A DNA stretch of 40,250 bases, taken from Longibacter sp051155795. GTDB lineage: Bacteria; Bacteroidota; Rhodothermia; Rhodothermales; Salinibacteraceae. Positions 15,753 to 25,021 of the stretch are shown here, one piece after another. The DNA lies in the NCBI RefSeq assembly GCF_051155795.1, contig NZ_DAXETW010000154.1:1-40250 (forward strand), given 5' to 3'. The translations under genes were made by a program, and so were the position numbers. The notes below the pieces were generated by a model. That model was not told the origin of the DNA and did no database searches. It was given only the letters and a program-made list of their open reading frames with translations. Within the stretch, counting starts at the first letter, position 1, and each line of letters starts with the position of its first letter.

Positions 15753-18700
15753 ATGCGCACCACTGCTACGCGCCCTCCGTCCGCCCTATTTCGGGTCCTC
15801 ATCCTCGTTCTCCTTTTCTCGACCGCTTCGGTCGCGCAGGCCCAGTCGGTCACGAGCTTCGTGCTTGTTGACGCCGGCGCGGACACCGACATCCGAACGC
15901 TGTCGGAAGGAGACGTCATCGACCTCGCCCAGCTCTCGGCAACCTCCCTCAGCATACGAGCGGAGACATCGCCTGCGACCACGGGGAGCGTCCGGTTCGA
16001 CTTCAACGGGACGTCAAACTATCAGACGGAAAACAACCCGCCGTACGCGCTGAACGGCGACACCAGCGGCGACTATGACGGGGTACCGGAGCTCGCACAG
16101 ACCGGCACCTACACGCTCATAGCGACCCCGTACCCGCAACCCGACGCGGGCGGCGCGGCCGGCACGCCCCTCACCATCACGTTCTCCGTCGAAACGAACG
16201 GCGACGGATCTGGAGGTGGAGGAACCGACACCGGTGCGTTTCAGGAAGAAGGCGGACTCGTCGTGATCGAGATGGAGTCGGAGGCGCCCGGTGGCAACTG
16301 GGAAGAGCGGACGGACTTCAGCGGCTACACGGGCGACAGCTACCTCATCTGGGAAGGGTCATCTAACCTCAACACCCCGGGAAGCGGCCTGATCACGTAC
16401 CCGATCGAGATCACCACGACCGGAACGTATAAATTTGAGTGGCGGAACGCTTTCGGGGCCGGCTCCACCCCCACCGAACACAACGACACCTGGCTCAAGA
16501 TCGACGCCGACGCCTTTTATGCTGAGCGAAACGGCAGCATCCTCTGCCCGAAGGGCTACGATCCGGCCGAGAATGACTGCTCCGGCGGCACGCCTAACGG
16601 CTCCGGGTCCGACGGCTGGTTCAAGGTGTATCGCAGCGGCGGGAGCCAGGGTGCATGGAGTTGGTCGACACGGACGAGCGACAACGACGCCCACGAGATC
16701 TACGCGCAGTTCGACAGCCCGGGCACCTACACCCTCCGCGTGTCGGCCCGGTCGGACTTTCACGCGATCGACCGGATGGTCCTGGCCAATGATGCCTTCG
16801 GGGGCGACCCGCGCGACCCGAGCCTTCCGGAGTCCCCACGTGATGCAACCGCGGCGTGCAATGTGGCCTCGACCGGGCTCAGCGGCGACAGCAACCTCTG
16901 GCATCCCCTGACGCTCACGCTCGAGGGCCCGTGCACGAGCGAGGGAGCGACGCCGAACCCGTTCCTCGACTACCGGCTAACGGTCGAGTTTAGCCACGCG
17001 GGCTCGGGGACGGTCGTCACGGTGCCCGGCTACTTTGCCGCGGACGGCGACGCGGCGAACACCGGCGCAACGTCGGGTGCCGCGTGGCGCGCCCACTTCA
17101 CGCCGCGTCAGACTGGGAACTGGACGTACGAGGTCTCCTTCGTCGAAGGCGGACCGGGGTCGAACATCGCGATCTCAACCGGCGGAACACCGACCGGGCC
17201 CGACGGGCAAACCGGTGCCTTTACCGTCGGCCCGACCGACAAATCCGGGCGCGACCATCGTGGTAAAGGCATGCTAACATATGTCGGCGATCGGTACCTG
17301 CAGTTCGACGACGGCAGTTACTTCCTGAAGGGCGGTGCGGATAGTCCGGAGAACCTGCTGGCCTACTCCGACTTCGACGGCACCCCCGACGGCCGCGACT
17401 ACGGGCCGCACCTCGGCGACTGGTCCTCGGGCGATCCGACCTGGAGTAGCGGCCGCGGGAAGGGGCTCATCGGCGCCCTGAACTATCTTGCTCGCGACGA
17501 GGGGATGAACGCTTTCTCATTCCTCACCATGAACGTCAATGGCGACGGTGACGATGTCTGGCCGTGGACGAGCCCCTCCGCGACGGAGCGCTTCGACGTC
17601 TCCAAGCTCGACCAGTGGGAAATCGTGATGACCCATGCAGACGTGCTCGGCCTCTTCAAGCACATCAAGACGCAGGAAACCGAGAACGACCAGTATCTAG
17701 ACGGCGGCGACCTTGGCGTCGAGCGGAAGCTCTACTATCGCGAGCTCATCGCCCGCTTCGCGCATCACCACGCGCTCAACTGGAATCTGGGCGAGGAGTA
17801 CGATGTTTACAACGAGAAAAACGACGGCGACCAGTCTCGCCTCCTCGGGTACATCGACTACATTCGGTCGCTCGACGCCTATGACCATCCGATCGTCGTC
17901 CACACGTATCCCAACCAGCGCGACAACGTCTACACCGACCTTCTCGGGGAGGACGGGTTCACCGGGCCGTCCATCCAGCTCGGTGGCATGAACGACGGCG
18001 AGGCCCACGACGCCGTCACGCGATGGCTGGAGGAATCGGAGAACGCCGGACGCATTTGGAACGTCTCGGTCGATGAGCCGGGGAATGCGAACGCCGGGCT
18101 TCGTCCCGATAGCGACGACAACCATGACGCGGCGCGCGAGGTGATGTGGGCGGTCTTCTTCGCCGGGGGCGACGGGCTCGAGTGGTACTTCGGGTACGGC
18201 TACCCCGACGACGACCTGGATGCCGACGACTGGCGCTCCCGCGATCGGTTCTGGGACTTCCACCGGGCTGCGCTGGACTTCATGTGGCAGATTCCGTTCC
18301 CCTCGATGTCACCCGACGATGAGCGGCTCGGCGGCGAGTCCGGATACGTCTTCTCCGACGGGCAGGACCGCTTCGCCGTCTACCTGAAGGACGGCGGCAC
18401 CGACGCCACGCTCGACCTGCCCGCCGGCTCGTTCGACCTCCTCTGGTACGACCCGCGATCTGGCGGTGACTTCCAGACGGGCAGCCTGGCCGACGTCTCG
18501 GGCGGATCCAATACGAGCCTCGGCGCGCCACCGAGCGACAGCAACCAGGACTGGGTCGTTGTCGCCAAGCGCACCGACGTCCCCCTCCCCGTCGAACTCA
18601 GCACGTTTGAGGCCACGACCGACGGGCCCGCTGTCGCCGTGCTGCAGTGGACGACCGCTACCGAGACCGACAACGCTGGCTTCGACATCCTCCACCGGGC

Positions 18701-19154
18701 GCCCGGCACCGGCGCGTTCGCGACGCTCGGCTTCGTGGACGGCGCCGGCACGACCGCCTCGCCGCAATCCTATCGCTTCCGGGCGACGGGTCTATCGGCC
18801 GGGACGCACACGTTTCGTCTGCGGCAGGTCGACATCGATGGTGCGTCAACCCTCAGCGACCCGACGGAGGTGACGCTCGTCCCCGATCAGGCCGTGACGA
18901 TCTCGGCGCCGGCACCGTCCCCTGTCCGCACACAGGCAACGATGACGCTTGGCGTGCAGACCGCGCAGCCCGTACGTGTGAGCCTGTACGACATGCTCGG
19001 CCGGCAGGTACGGATCCTGCACGACGGGCCGGTCTCCCCTGCCCAGCCTGTTACCGTCACCGTGCAGGCGGGACAGCTCGCACCTGGAATCTATTTCGTC
19101 CGCGCCGTCGGCGCGAAGGCTACGTCGACCCGGCGCATCGCGATCGTGCGTTGA
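15753..19154 (+). CDS. Secreted glycoside-hydrolase-like protein with DUF5060-type domain and T9SS tail
   Basis: This 1133-residue exported protein has a signal peptide (Arg-rich start, VLILVLLFSTASVAQA, cleavage near residue 30). An Ig-like N-terminal domain and a Gly/Ser/Asp linker near 150 precede a malectin/CBM-like domain (about 165-350; VIEMESEAPGGNW, then TGTYKFEWRNAFG). A DUF5060-like beta domain (about 380-510) and a TIM-barrel-like region (about 520-860) follow. In the barrel, NWNLGEEYDVYNE and WNVSVDEPGN have the two Glu-bearing loops of clan GH-A hydrolases, so polysaccharide cleavage is plausible; the substrate is unknown. After a C-terminal beta domain comes the LPVELSTFEA region and a final 80-residue T9SS type A sorting domain (VSLYDMLGRQVR, LAPGIYFVRAVG). 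ATG 15753 fits the signal peptide best. Its 5' spacer is shared with photolyase. Confidence 0.85.
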   Translation: MRTTATRPPSALFRVLILVLLFSTASVAQAQSVTSFVLVDAGADTDIRTLSEGDVIDLAQLSATSLSIRAETSPATTGSVRFDFNGTSNYQTENNPPYALNGDTSGDYDGVPELAQTGTYTLIATPYPQPDAGGAAGTPLTITFSVETNGDGSGGGGTDTGAFQEEGGLVVIEMESEAPGGNWEERTDFSGYTGDSYLIWEGSSNLNTPGSGLITYPIEITTTGTYKFEWRNAFGAGSTPTEHNDTWLKIDADAFYAERNGSILCPKGYDPAENDCSGGTPNGSGSDGWFKVYRSGGSQGAWSWSTRTSDNDAHEIYAQFDSPGTYTLRVSARSDFHAIDRMVLANDAFGGDPRDPSLPESPRDATAACNVASTGLSGDSNLWHPLTLTLEGPCTSEGATPNPFLDYRLTVEFSHAGSGTVVTVPGYFAADGDAANTGATSGAAWRAHFTPRQTGNWTYEVSFVEGGPGSNIAISTGGTPTGPDGQTGAFTVGPTDKSGRDHRGKGMLTYVGDRYLQFDDGSYFLKGGADSPENLLAYSDFDGTPDGRDYGPHLGDWSSGDPTWSSGRGKGLIGALNYLARDEGMNAFSFLTMNVNGDGDDVWPWTSPSATERFDVSKLDQWEIVMTHADVLGLFKHIKTQETENDQYLDGGDLGVERKLYYRELIARFAHHHALNWNLGEEYDVYNEKNDGDQSRLLGYIDYIRSLDAYDHPIVVHTYPNQRDNVYTDLLGEDGFTGPSIQLGGMNDGEAHDAVTRWLEESENAGRIWNVSVDEPGNANAGLRPDSDDNHDAAREVMWAVFFAGGDGLEWYFGYGYPDDDLDADDWRSRDRFWDFHRAALDFMWQIPFPSMSPDDERLGGESGYVFSDGQDRFAVYLKDGGTDATLDLPAGSFDLLWYDPRSGGDFQTGSLADVSGGSNTSLGAPPSDSNQDWVVVAKRTDVPLPVELSTFEATTDGPAVAVLQWTTATETDNAGFDILHRAPGTGAFATLGFVDGAGTTASPQSYRFRATGLSAGTHTFRLRQVDIDGASTLSDPTEVTLVPDQAVTISAPAPSPVRTQATMTLGVQTAQPVRVSLYDMLGRQVRILHDGPVSPAQPVTVTVQAGQLAPGIYFVRAVGAKATSTRRIAIVR

Positions 19155-19237
19155 CCGCGGTCGTGGCCTTCTCATAGGGGATTGTGCGCCGTTGGATCGG
19201 CCGACATCGTATCGGCCGGCTATCCACCGGGACGCCG

Positions 19238-20278
19238 CTACCAGTGAAGCGGTGCGCCGCGGCGGGGACCGTCGATTTCTTCGTAGTAGCCGCCGTAGGT
19301 TACCGCCCGGGTGCCCTCGAGGAACGCATGCGGGAAGCCGAGATCGATGGACGAGGCCTCGTTCAACACGGAGCGATGCGCCTCTTCGAGATGAAGATTG
19401 AGGCTTGCGAGATTGCTCTCCACCTGCGACACCGACGTCGCCCCGATCAGGGGCAGGACGCCGCGCTGCCGCACCCAGGCCAGCGCCACCTCCGCGGCCG
19501 GCCGGCCGACTTCCTCCGCCACCTCCACGACCGTCCGCGCGATGCCGAGATTCCGCTCCGACACCTCCTTGAAGGGGGCCGAATCGAGGCGCCCGCTGTC
19601 ACCGCGGTTATATTTGCCCGTGAGAATTCCACTCGCGAGCGGACTCCATGCCAGCGGCGTGATGTTCATCGCCTGCGCCATCGGGAGGAGCTCTCGCTCG
19701 GGTGTGCGCTCAATCAGGCTGTACTCGACCTGCATCCCGATGAAGGCGCTCCACCCGCGCAAGTCAGCAATAGCATTCGCCCGGCTGATGACCCAGGCCG
19801 GCGTATCGCTGATGCCGATGTACAGGACTTTCCCTTGTCGTACCAGGTCATCCAGGCCGCGGAGCACCTCGTCGATCGGTGTTAGGAAGTCCCACGCATG
19901 AACGTAGAGCAGGTCGATGTAGTCCGTGCCGAGACGCGTCATGCTCGCCTCGACGGCCTCCACCATGTGCTTCCGGCTATTCCCGGCGGCATTGGGGTCG
20001 GGGGCTTTCGCCCCGAGCGGCGCATCTGTGTACTTCGTCGCGAGGACGACCTCCGATCGGTGACCGTCGACGAATTCGCCAAGGAGCGTTTCGGAGGCGC
20101 CGTTTGTGTAGATGTCCGCAGTGTCGATGAAGGTGCCGCCGGCGTCCCGGAAGGCAGCGTAGATGTCATGACTCGTCTGGCGATCTGCACCCCAGTCGAT
20201 GCCTTCGCCGAAGGTCATGGTGCCGAGGCATGCTTCCGAAACACGCAGCCCGCTGTTGCCGAGGAGGTGGTATCGCAT
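19238..20278 (-). CDS. Aldo/keto reductase
   Basis: Aldo/keto reductases reduce carbonyl compounds with NADPH in a TIM barrel. The 346-residue protein has the catalytic tetrad: Asp and Tyr in FIDTADIYTNG near residue 50, Lys in VLATKY near 80, and His in LLYVHAWD near 125. NADP-binding marks are GISDTPAWV, SPLASGILTGKY and PLIGATSVSQVESNL near the C-terminus. This resembles the AKR11/AKR12-like group of general-stress and auxin-type bacterial reductases. ATG 20278 is preferred, since the frame's extra 24 upstream codons are Arg-rich and do not align. It is the last gene of a same-strand run after an AraC regulator and an NADP-binding oxidoreductase, so it may act in one detoxification pathway. 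Confidence 0.92.
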   Translation of the reverse strand: MRYHLLGNSGLRVSEACLGTMTFGEGIDWGADRQTSHDIYAAFRDAGGTFIDTADIYTNGASETLLGEFVDGHRSEVVLATKYTDAPLGAKAPDPNAAGNSRKHMVEAVEASMTRLGTDYIDLLYVHAWDFLTPIDEVLRGLDDLVRQGKVLYIGISDTPAWVISRANAIADLRGWSAFIGMQVEYSLIERTPERELLPMAQAMNITPLAWSPLASGILTGKYNRGDSGRLDSAPFKEVSERNLGIARTVVEVAEEVGRPAAEVALAWVRQRGVLPLIGATSVSQVESNLASLNLHLEEAHRSVLNEASSIDLGFPHAFLEGTRAVTYGGYYEEIDGPRRGAPLHW

Positions 20279-20446
20279 GGCTGTAATCGGTGTGATAGAT
20301 GTGCGTGGGCGGATTCGACGCACGAGGGTGCGCCGGCTACACCCTGTCAACCCGGTGCCGGCCCATCGGATTTGACGAATTCAGCGGATCTGTTGCATGA
20401 TCCTGCGGAATCCGGGTCTCCCTTTCGACCTCAATTACGCGGGCAA

Positions 20447-21085
20447 TCACGCGGGCGGTATGGCCAGGTGCGTCCGCGCCTCCGCCAGCGTCCATTCCTT
20501 GTTGTAGATCGGCGCACCGGGCTCCATCCGGCGCCCGCCCTCGCGCAACGATCCCATGTCGAGCGGCGCGAACCCGATGGACTCGATCAGCTCGGAAATA
20601 CGCGCTTTCGCGTCCCTGTCGTCGCCCGCGAGAGGAATTACGCGTCGGTCGTCCAGCGGAAGCGACGCATTCCCCTGGTCGCGCAGGTGCTGCCAGTATA
20701 TCGTATTGAACGCTTTCACGACACGGGCACCACCGACCTGCTCTGCCGTCCACTCGGACTGCGTCAGGCGGCCGTCGTCGACCGCCTCGATGCGCCCGTC
20801 GCGATCCGGATAGTAGTTGGAGGCGGTCACCAGAATTCTACCGGCGAGAGCCTCGGAGGGCAGACCGGTCACCCGCCCGAACGGGATCGCCTCCATCACG
20901 ATGTCGCCCATCTCGGCCGCCTCCGTCGACGTCTTCGCGGTTGCATTCGGACCCAGAGTCTGAATCTGTTCACGAAGCGTCTCTGGACCGCGCGAGTTGC
21001 TCAATACGACCGTATGCCCGTCGTCAACCAATAGCTGCGCTACGGTTCCTCCGATGTGTCCTGCACCGATGATTCCAATCGTCAT
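20447..21085 (-). CDS. NADPH-dependent F420 reductase-like NAD(P)-binding protein
   Basis: This 212-residue protein is built on one Rossmann fold, with the dinucleotide site GIIGAGHIGGTVA at residues 4-16 and the NADP-preferring SNSRGPETL near 29-37. Later marks are IPFGRV, VTASNYYPDRDG, AFNTIYW and the C-terminal GSLREGGRRMEPGAP. It matches the family of F420-dependent NADP oxidoreductases that bacteria without F420 also carry, often as NADPH-binding reductases of unknown substrate. It lies 168 bases upstream of the aldo/keto reductase and 49 bases after the AraC gene. No F420 biosynthesis gene is in the window. The function is therefore inferred only to NADP(H) binding. Confidence 0.85.
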   Translation of the reverse strand: MTIGIIGAGHIGGTVAQLLVDDGHTVVLSNSRGPETLREQIQTLGPNATAKTSTEAAEMGDIVMEAIPFGRVTGLPSEALAGRILVTASNYYPDRDGRIEAVDDGRLTQSEWTAEQVGGARVVKAFNTIYWQHLRDQGNASLPLDDRRVIPLAGDDRDAKARISELIESIGFAPLDMGSLREGGRRMEPGAPIYNKEWTLAEARTHLAIPPA

Positions 21086-21134
21086 GGTTCTCCCCCCTTG
21101 ATGTTGGTGACGAATTCAGAAGCGTGCCGCCCTC

Positions 21135-22094
21135 TTACCGGCGCGCTTCCTGCTGAAACTGACTCGGCGTGATGCCGAAATGATGCTTGAACTGTCGGGT
21201 CAGATGACTGGTGCCCGAGAAGCCGATCCTGCGAGCCACTTCCCCAACCCGGCGGTCGCCATGATCCAGAAGGGTGCGGGCACGCTCCACTCGTCGCCGC
21301 ATGACGTAACGGTACGGCGTCTCCCCCATTTTCGCTTTGAAGAGCCGCGAGAAGTGGCCGGCACTCAAAGCAGCCTCCGCGGCTATATCCTCGACCGTAA
21401 TGTCGTCGACGAGGCGCGCTTCAATGAAGTCGATCACGCGGTTCGTTTGCTGCTGCGTGAGGCCGCCTTGTACCGAAGGCCGGGTGGGTGGCTCAACCCC
21501 GTGGTTACGAACGAGGTGAGCGGCGAGAGCCGTGACGACCGACTGCATGAAGACGAGTCCTCCGGGAAATCCTGCGCGCACTTCCCCGATGAGGGCGCGC
21601 GTCAGATGATACAGTTGCGGGTCCGCGACGCCGTACGCGAGCATCGTCTCCATCTCCTCGCGGCCGGTCAGGCGTGTGACGAGATCCGGCTTCAGAGCAA
21701 TCAGGCCAAACCGGTTCTTGCGTGCCACGCGGTGAGAAAACGGGCGCCCGGGCGGGTTCACCCAGAAACTCTTCGGCATGAGCGTTTCCCGGACGATGCC
21801 GCCCGCACCCCGCCGTTCCAGCTCCAGCGGCTCTGGATCCAGGTTGAGCGCCAGGTAGTGGCGGGGTACCACCAGGTCGCGAGTTTCCCACTCTGGATTC
21901 GACCCAACCTCTACTAGCGCACCCGGAACGACCTCGGCCGACATCTCCATCTCCGCGTCGGCGAGCGCCTCGACGGGTACCCCTGTTTCCGCTTCTCGGA
22001 ACGGCATGACGCTGCCACCCGGGCGCGTCCGACCCGGGTCCGGGGGCCCGCCCGATCTGTTTGCACCGGTATCCATTGGCGGAAAAGCGTCCAT
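21135..22094 (-). CDS. AraC-family transcriptional regulator
   Basis: The C-terminal 100 residues form an AraC DNA-binding domain: first helix-turn-helix around VEDIAAEAALSAGHFSRLFKA, then RYVMRRRVERARTLL, and the second around VARRIGFSGTSHLTRQFK with the signature ending HFGITPSQFQ. The N-terminal 200 residues are the ligand/dimer part (LVVPRHYLALNL, PGRPFSHRVA) without an identifiable ligand. Start choice is uncertain: ATG 22094 gives 319 residues including a Pro/Gly-rich lead, ATG 22007 gives 290 and starts nearer the homology. The frame reaches 22415, but that part overlaps folC's upstream region. It sits directly upstream of two oxidoreductase genes on the same strand, so it probably controls them. 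Confidence 0.85.
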   Translation of the reverse strand: MDAFPPMDTGANRSGGPPDPGRTRPGGSVMPFREAETGVPVEALADAEMEMSAEVVPGALVEVGSNPEWETRDLVVPRHYLALNLDPEPLELERRGAGGIVRETLMPKSFWVNPPGRPFSHRVARKNRFGLIALKPDLVTRLTGREEMETMLAYGVADPQLYHLTRALIGEVRAGFPGGLVFMQSVVTALAAHLVRNHGVEPPTRPSVQGGLTQQQTNRVIDFIEARLVDDITVEDIAAEAALSAGHFSRLFKAKMGETPYRYVMRRRVERARTLLDHGDRRVGEVARRIGFSGTSHLTRQFKHHFGITPSQFQQEARR

Positions 22095-22263
22095 GTGAGG
22101 ATGGGAGGACGGGTTCCACGGTGAAGGGCCGAGCCGCCCGGAGAATCTTCGTTCTGGAGAACCAATCGTCCATGCGATAGGTTCGGCATTTGGCCCGATG
22201 ATGGACGCTATTCTTTCGAGCATACGGCCCGCACGGTCCGTTCCTACTGATCGTCGTATCCCC

Positions 22264-23568
22264 ATGCCTTCCGGCCTCGACCGTCTCCACGATCTTCCGC
22301 GATTCACCGGCGAAGCCGATGACAGCTTCAAGCCGGGGCTGGAGCGGATGCACGCGTTGCTCGACGCGATGGGCCGTCCCGAGCGGTCGTATCCGAGCAT
22401 CCACGTCGCCGGCACAAACGGAAAGGGCTCGACAGCTTCCCTGGCGGCGTCGATTCTGTCAGCGGCGGGCCCGACCGTTGGGTTGCATACCTCGCCCGAG
22501 CTGCTTCACGTCACCGAGCGGATGCGGGTCGACGGCGTTGCTGGCCCCGAAGAGTGGCTCGATGAAGCGGTACGTCGCCACGCTGATGCCCTCGACCGAA
22601 CGGCACCCAGCTTTTTCGAAGCGACGGTCGCCTTCAGTTTCCTGTACTTCGCCGAGGCATCGGTCGACATCGCAGTGGTCGAAGTGGGTCTCGGTGGCCG
22701 CCTCGATGCGACAAACGTTCTCCAACCGCTGGTCAGCATCATCACAACTATCGACCTGGAGCACACGAACCTGCTGGGCACCACCCTGCCGGCGATTGCA
22801 CGGGAGAAAGCCGGCATCATCAAGCCGAACACGCCGTGCGTGACGGGCGTCACCCAGCCGGAGGCGCTGTCCACGATTCGCGAGATCGCATCGGCACATC
22901 AGGCGCCCCTACATGTTCTGGAGGACGAAGGGGATCTAAGCCTTCGTGATAACGGCTCGAGCATGAGGCAGGGTCTCGACCTCCGCACCCCGTCGAGGGC
23001 GTACGAGGCGCTTCAGCCCGCCCTCCCCGGCCGGCATCAGCACCGGAACGCCTGGCTGGCGACCCGAGCGGTGGAGATTGCCTACCCCGACGTCACGACA
23101 AGCGACGTACGCGATGGGCTCCAGTCCGTTGCGCGGCGGGCGGGCCTGCGGGGCCGCATGGACATCCTCTCGGACCGCCCGCTCATCATTGCCGACGTGG
23201 CACACAATGCGTCCAGTCTTGCCGCCACGCTGCATGCCCTGCTGCCGTCCGTCCGGGGCCACCTTCGCGTGGGACTCGCTCTCGCACGCGACAAGGACGC
23301 CGAACCAATCGCCAAGGTGCTTGCCGACCGGGGCGCGGCGGTCGTCCCGCTGCGGGTCGTCGCCTCGCGCCTTCACGATCCAGCCGACCTTGCCGCGTTC
23401 CTTCGGCGGCGCGGCGTGCGCTTACTCCCGCCGCAAACCGTCGAGGGAGCCCGCCGGCACTTCGAACAACAGGCGGATGCCGGGGACGCCCTTCTGCTGA
23501 CCGGGTCCCACCACGTCGTCCGTGACGCCCTTCGGCCCTCCGAGCCCGTTCCCCGTCGCTCCGATTGA
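22264..23568 (+). CDS. folC: Bifunctional folylpolyglutamate/dihydrofolate synthase FolC
   Basis: FolC ligates glutamate to dihydropteroate and folates, using ATP. The 434-residue protein is a Mur-ligase relative: P-loop VAGTNGKGSTASL near residue 49, FEATVAFSFLYFAE near 120, VGLGGRLDATN near 143, TTIDLEHTNLLGTTLPAIAREKAGI with the carbamylated-Lys region, and the C-terminal IIADVAHNASSL near 310 with a Mur-type glutamate-ligase fold. ATG 22264 (MPSGLDRLHDLPRF) matches FolC openings; the frame begins 66 bases earlier at 22198. It is divergent from the AraC gene and is followed after 81 bases by an ArsA-like ATPase, possibly in one transcript. Confidence 0.95.
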   Translation: MPSGLDRLHDLPRFTGEADDSFKPGLERMHALLDAMGRPERSYPSIHVAGTNGKGSTASLAASILSAAGPTVGLHTSPELLHVTERMRVDGVAGPEEWLDEAVRRHADALDRTAPSFFEATVAFSFLYFAEASVDIAVVEVGLGGRLDATNVLQPLVSIITTIDLEHTNLLGTTLPAIAREKAGIIKPNTPCVTGVTQPEALSTIREIASAHQAPLHVLEDEGDLSLRDNGSSMRQGLDLRTPSRAYEALQPALPGRHQHRNAWLATRAVEIAYPDVTTSDVRDGLQSVARRAGLRGRMDILSDRPLIIADVAHNASSLAATLHALLPSVRGHLRVGLALARDKDAEPIAKVLADRGAAVVPLRVVASRLHDPADLAAFLRRRGVRLLPPQTVEGARRHFEQQADAGDALLLTGSHHVVRDALRPSEPVPRRSD

Positions 23569-23649
23569 TTCGCGACAGGACGCTTCTGCCGTTTCCCATG
23601 GCCGCCCGGCCTGTCGATGTCCCTTTTGCCCTCACGGATTCACCCGTCC

Positions 23650-24873
23650 ATGCTGTCGCCTACTGACGATGCTGCCACACCCAACGCCCTGCCACGCATC
23701 CTGCTTTTCACCGGGAAAGGGGGTGTTGGAAAAACGACGTGCGCCGCCGCAACCGCCCTTCGCGCTGCGCGACAGGGGCACAAGACCCTTATCCTCAGCT
23801 CCGACCCGGCGCACAGCCTCGCCGATGCCGTCGACGAGCCCCTAGGGCCCGAACCCACAGAGATCGTCGATAACCTGTTTGCACAGGAGGTCGACCTCTA
23901 CTACTCGATGAAGAAGTACTGGGGCAACATGCGGGAGCTGATGCTGACGGTTTTCCGCTGGCAGGGCGTGGAGCAAGTGGCGGCCGAGGAGCTGGCCGCC
24001 CTCCCGGGAATGAACGAAGGCTCCGTTCTGCTCTGGCTGGAACAGGCCGTCCGGGAAGACGACTTCGACCTCATCATCGTCGACAGCGCGCCGACCGGGG
24101 AGACGCTCACGCTCCTGACGCTCCCGCAGGTCACGCAGTGGTGGCTTTCGAAGGCGTTCCCTTTTCAGAAGTTTGCCGTCAAGTCGCTCGGATTCGGCGT
24201 TAGAAAGACGACCGGGATTCCCCTCGACAAAGGGTACGATGAGCTGGAGAAGATCTTCGAGAAGCTGGAGGCGATCCGCGACGTGCTCTCCGATCACGCG
24301 ACGACCTCCATTCGCCTCGTGATGAACCCCGAGAAAATGGTGATTGCCGAGGCCCGGCGGGCGTACACCTACCTTCAGCTTTACGGTTACGGCGTCGACA
24401 GCGTCGTGGTGAACCGGGTGCTGCCGGAAGATCAGATCCCGGAAAACTCGCTTTTCTCGAATTACCTGGCGTCACAGCGGGACTACCTGCGCGACATCGA
24501 GAACAGCTTCGCGCCACTGCCCATCCTGACCGTTCCGCATCTCGGGCAGGAGGTGTTCGGGCTGGATCGCCTTGCGACGATCGCCGAGGGTCTCTACCAG
24601 GATCACGACGCGACGGCCGTACTCTACGACGAGCCGACGTACGAGGTCGAGGAAACGGCCGCCGGGTACACGATCCGCATTCGGCTTCCCTTTGCCGATG
24701 AAGCGGAGGTCCGGGCCCGGCAGTTCGGCGACGAACTCGTGGTCCAGGTGGCGAATCAACGACGCAATTACGCTTTGCCGAATTTTTTAAGTTATTATAC
24801 CGTTCAGAGTACCACCTTAGCCGGCGGTTGGCTCACGGTTACCTTCGAGGAGAACGATCGCAACGCCGACTGA
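23650..24873 (+). CDS. ArsA/Get3-like ATPase with C-terminal HSP20-type domain
   Basis: The 407-residue protein is a deviant-Walker ATPase of the ArsA/TRC40 group. It has FTGKGGVGKTT at residues 20-30, switch I LSSDPAHSLADA near 50, and VDSAPTGETLTLL, the switch II Asp region, near 150. The later VMNPEKMVIAEARRAYTYL and NRVLPED are typical. The last 80 residues (TYEVEETAAGYTIRIRLPFADEAEVRARQFGDEL, shown here only as a position range 325-395) form an alpha-crystallin-like ArsA_HSP20 domain. It has a single Cys, in the P-loop, and lacks the Cys triad that binds arsenite in E. coli ArsA. No ars genes are adjacent. A role in membrane-protein targeting or chaperoning is therefore likelier than arsenite export. 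The ATG at 23617 is a less likely start. Confidence 0.88.
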   Translation: MLSPTDDAATPNALPRILLFTGKGGVGKTTCAAATALRAARQGHKTLILSSDPAHSLADAVDEPLGPEPTEIVDNLFAQEVDLYYSMKKYWGNMRELMLTVFRWQGVEQVAAEELAALPGMNEGSVLLWLEQAVREDDFDLIIVDSAPTGETLTLLTLPQVTQWWLSKAFPFQKFAVKSLGFGVRKTTGIPLDKGYDELEKIFEKLEAIRDVLSDHATTSIRLVMNPEKMVIAEARRAYTYLQLYGYGVDSVVVNRVLPEDQIPENSLFSNYLASQRDYLRDIENSFAPLPILTVPHLGQEVFGLDRLATIAEGLYQDHDATAVLYDEPTYEVEETAAGYTIRIRLPFADEAEVRARQFGDELVVQVANQRRNYALPNFLSYYTVQSTTLAGGWLTVTFEENDRNAD

Positions 24874-25021
24874 GCGTTGCTCCACCCGCTGATGCCGAGC
24901 CGTCCCGATCGCAGGACGACGTCCTGCGGGCGAGCCAAGTCCGCGACGCGCTCCCGGAGGCGGCGGCCACCCGCGGTACCGATTTGCGTGCTTCGCAAAC
25001 TCAATTCTATCCGATCCGACT

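Noticed and set aside
15575..16006. Upstream extension of the photolyase frame (144 codons)
   Set aside because: It overlaps the signal peptide and start of the divergent T9SS protein; photolyase homology begins just after ATG 15574.
19198..19218. CGGCCG inverted pair as terminator between the T9SS protein and aldo/keto reductase genes
   Set aside because: The arms are six bases and self-palindromic, and no T-tract follows either way, so this is weak.
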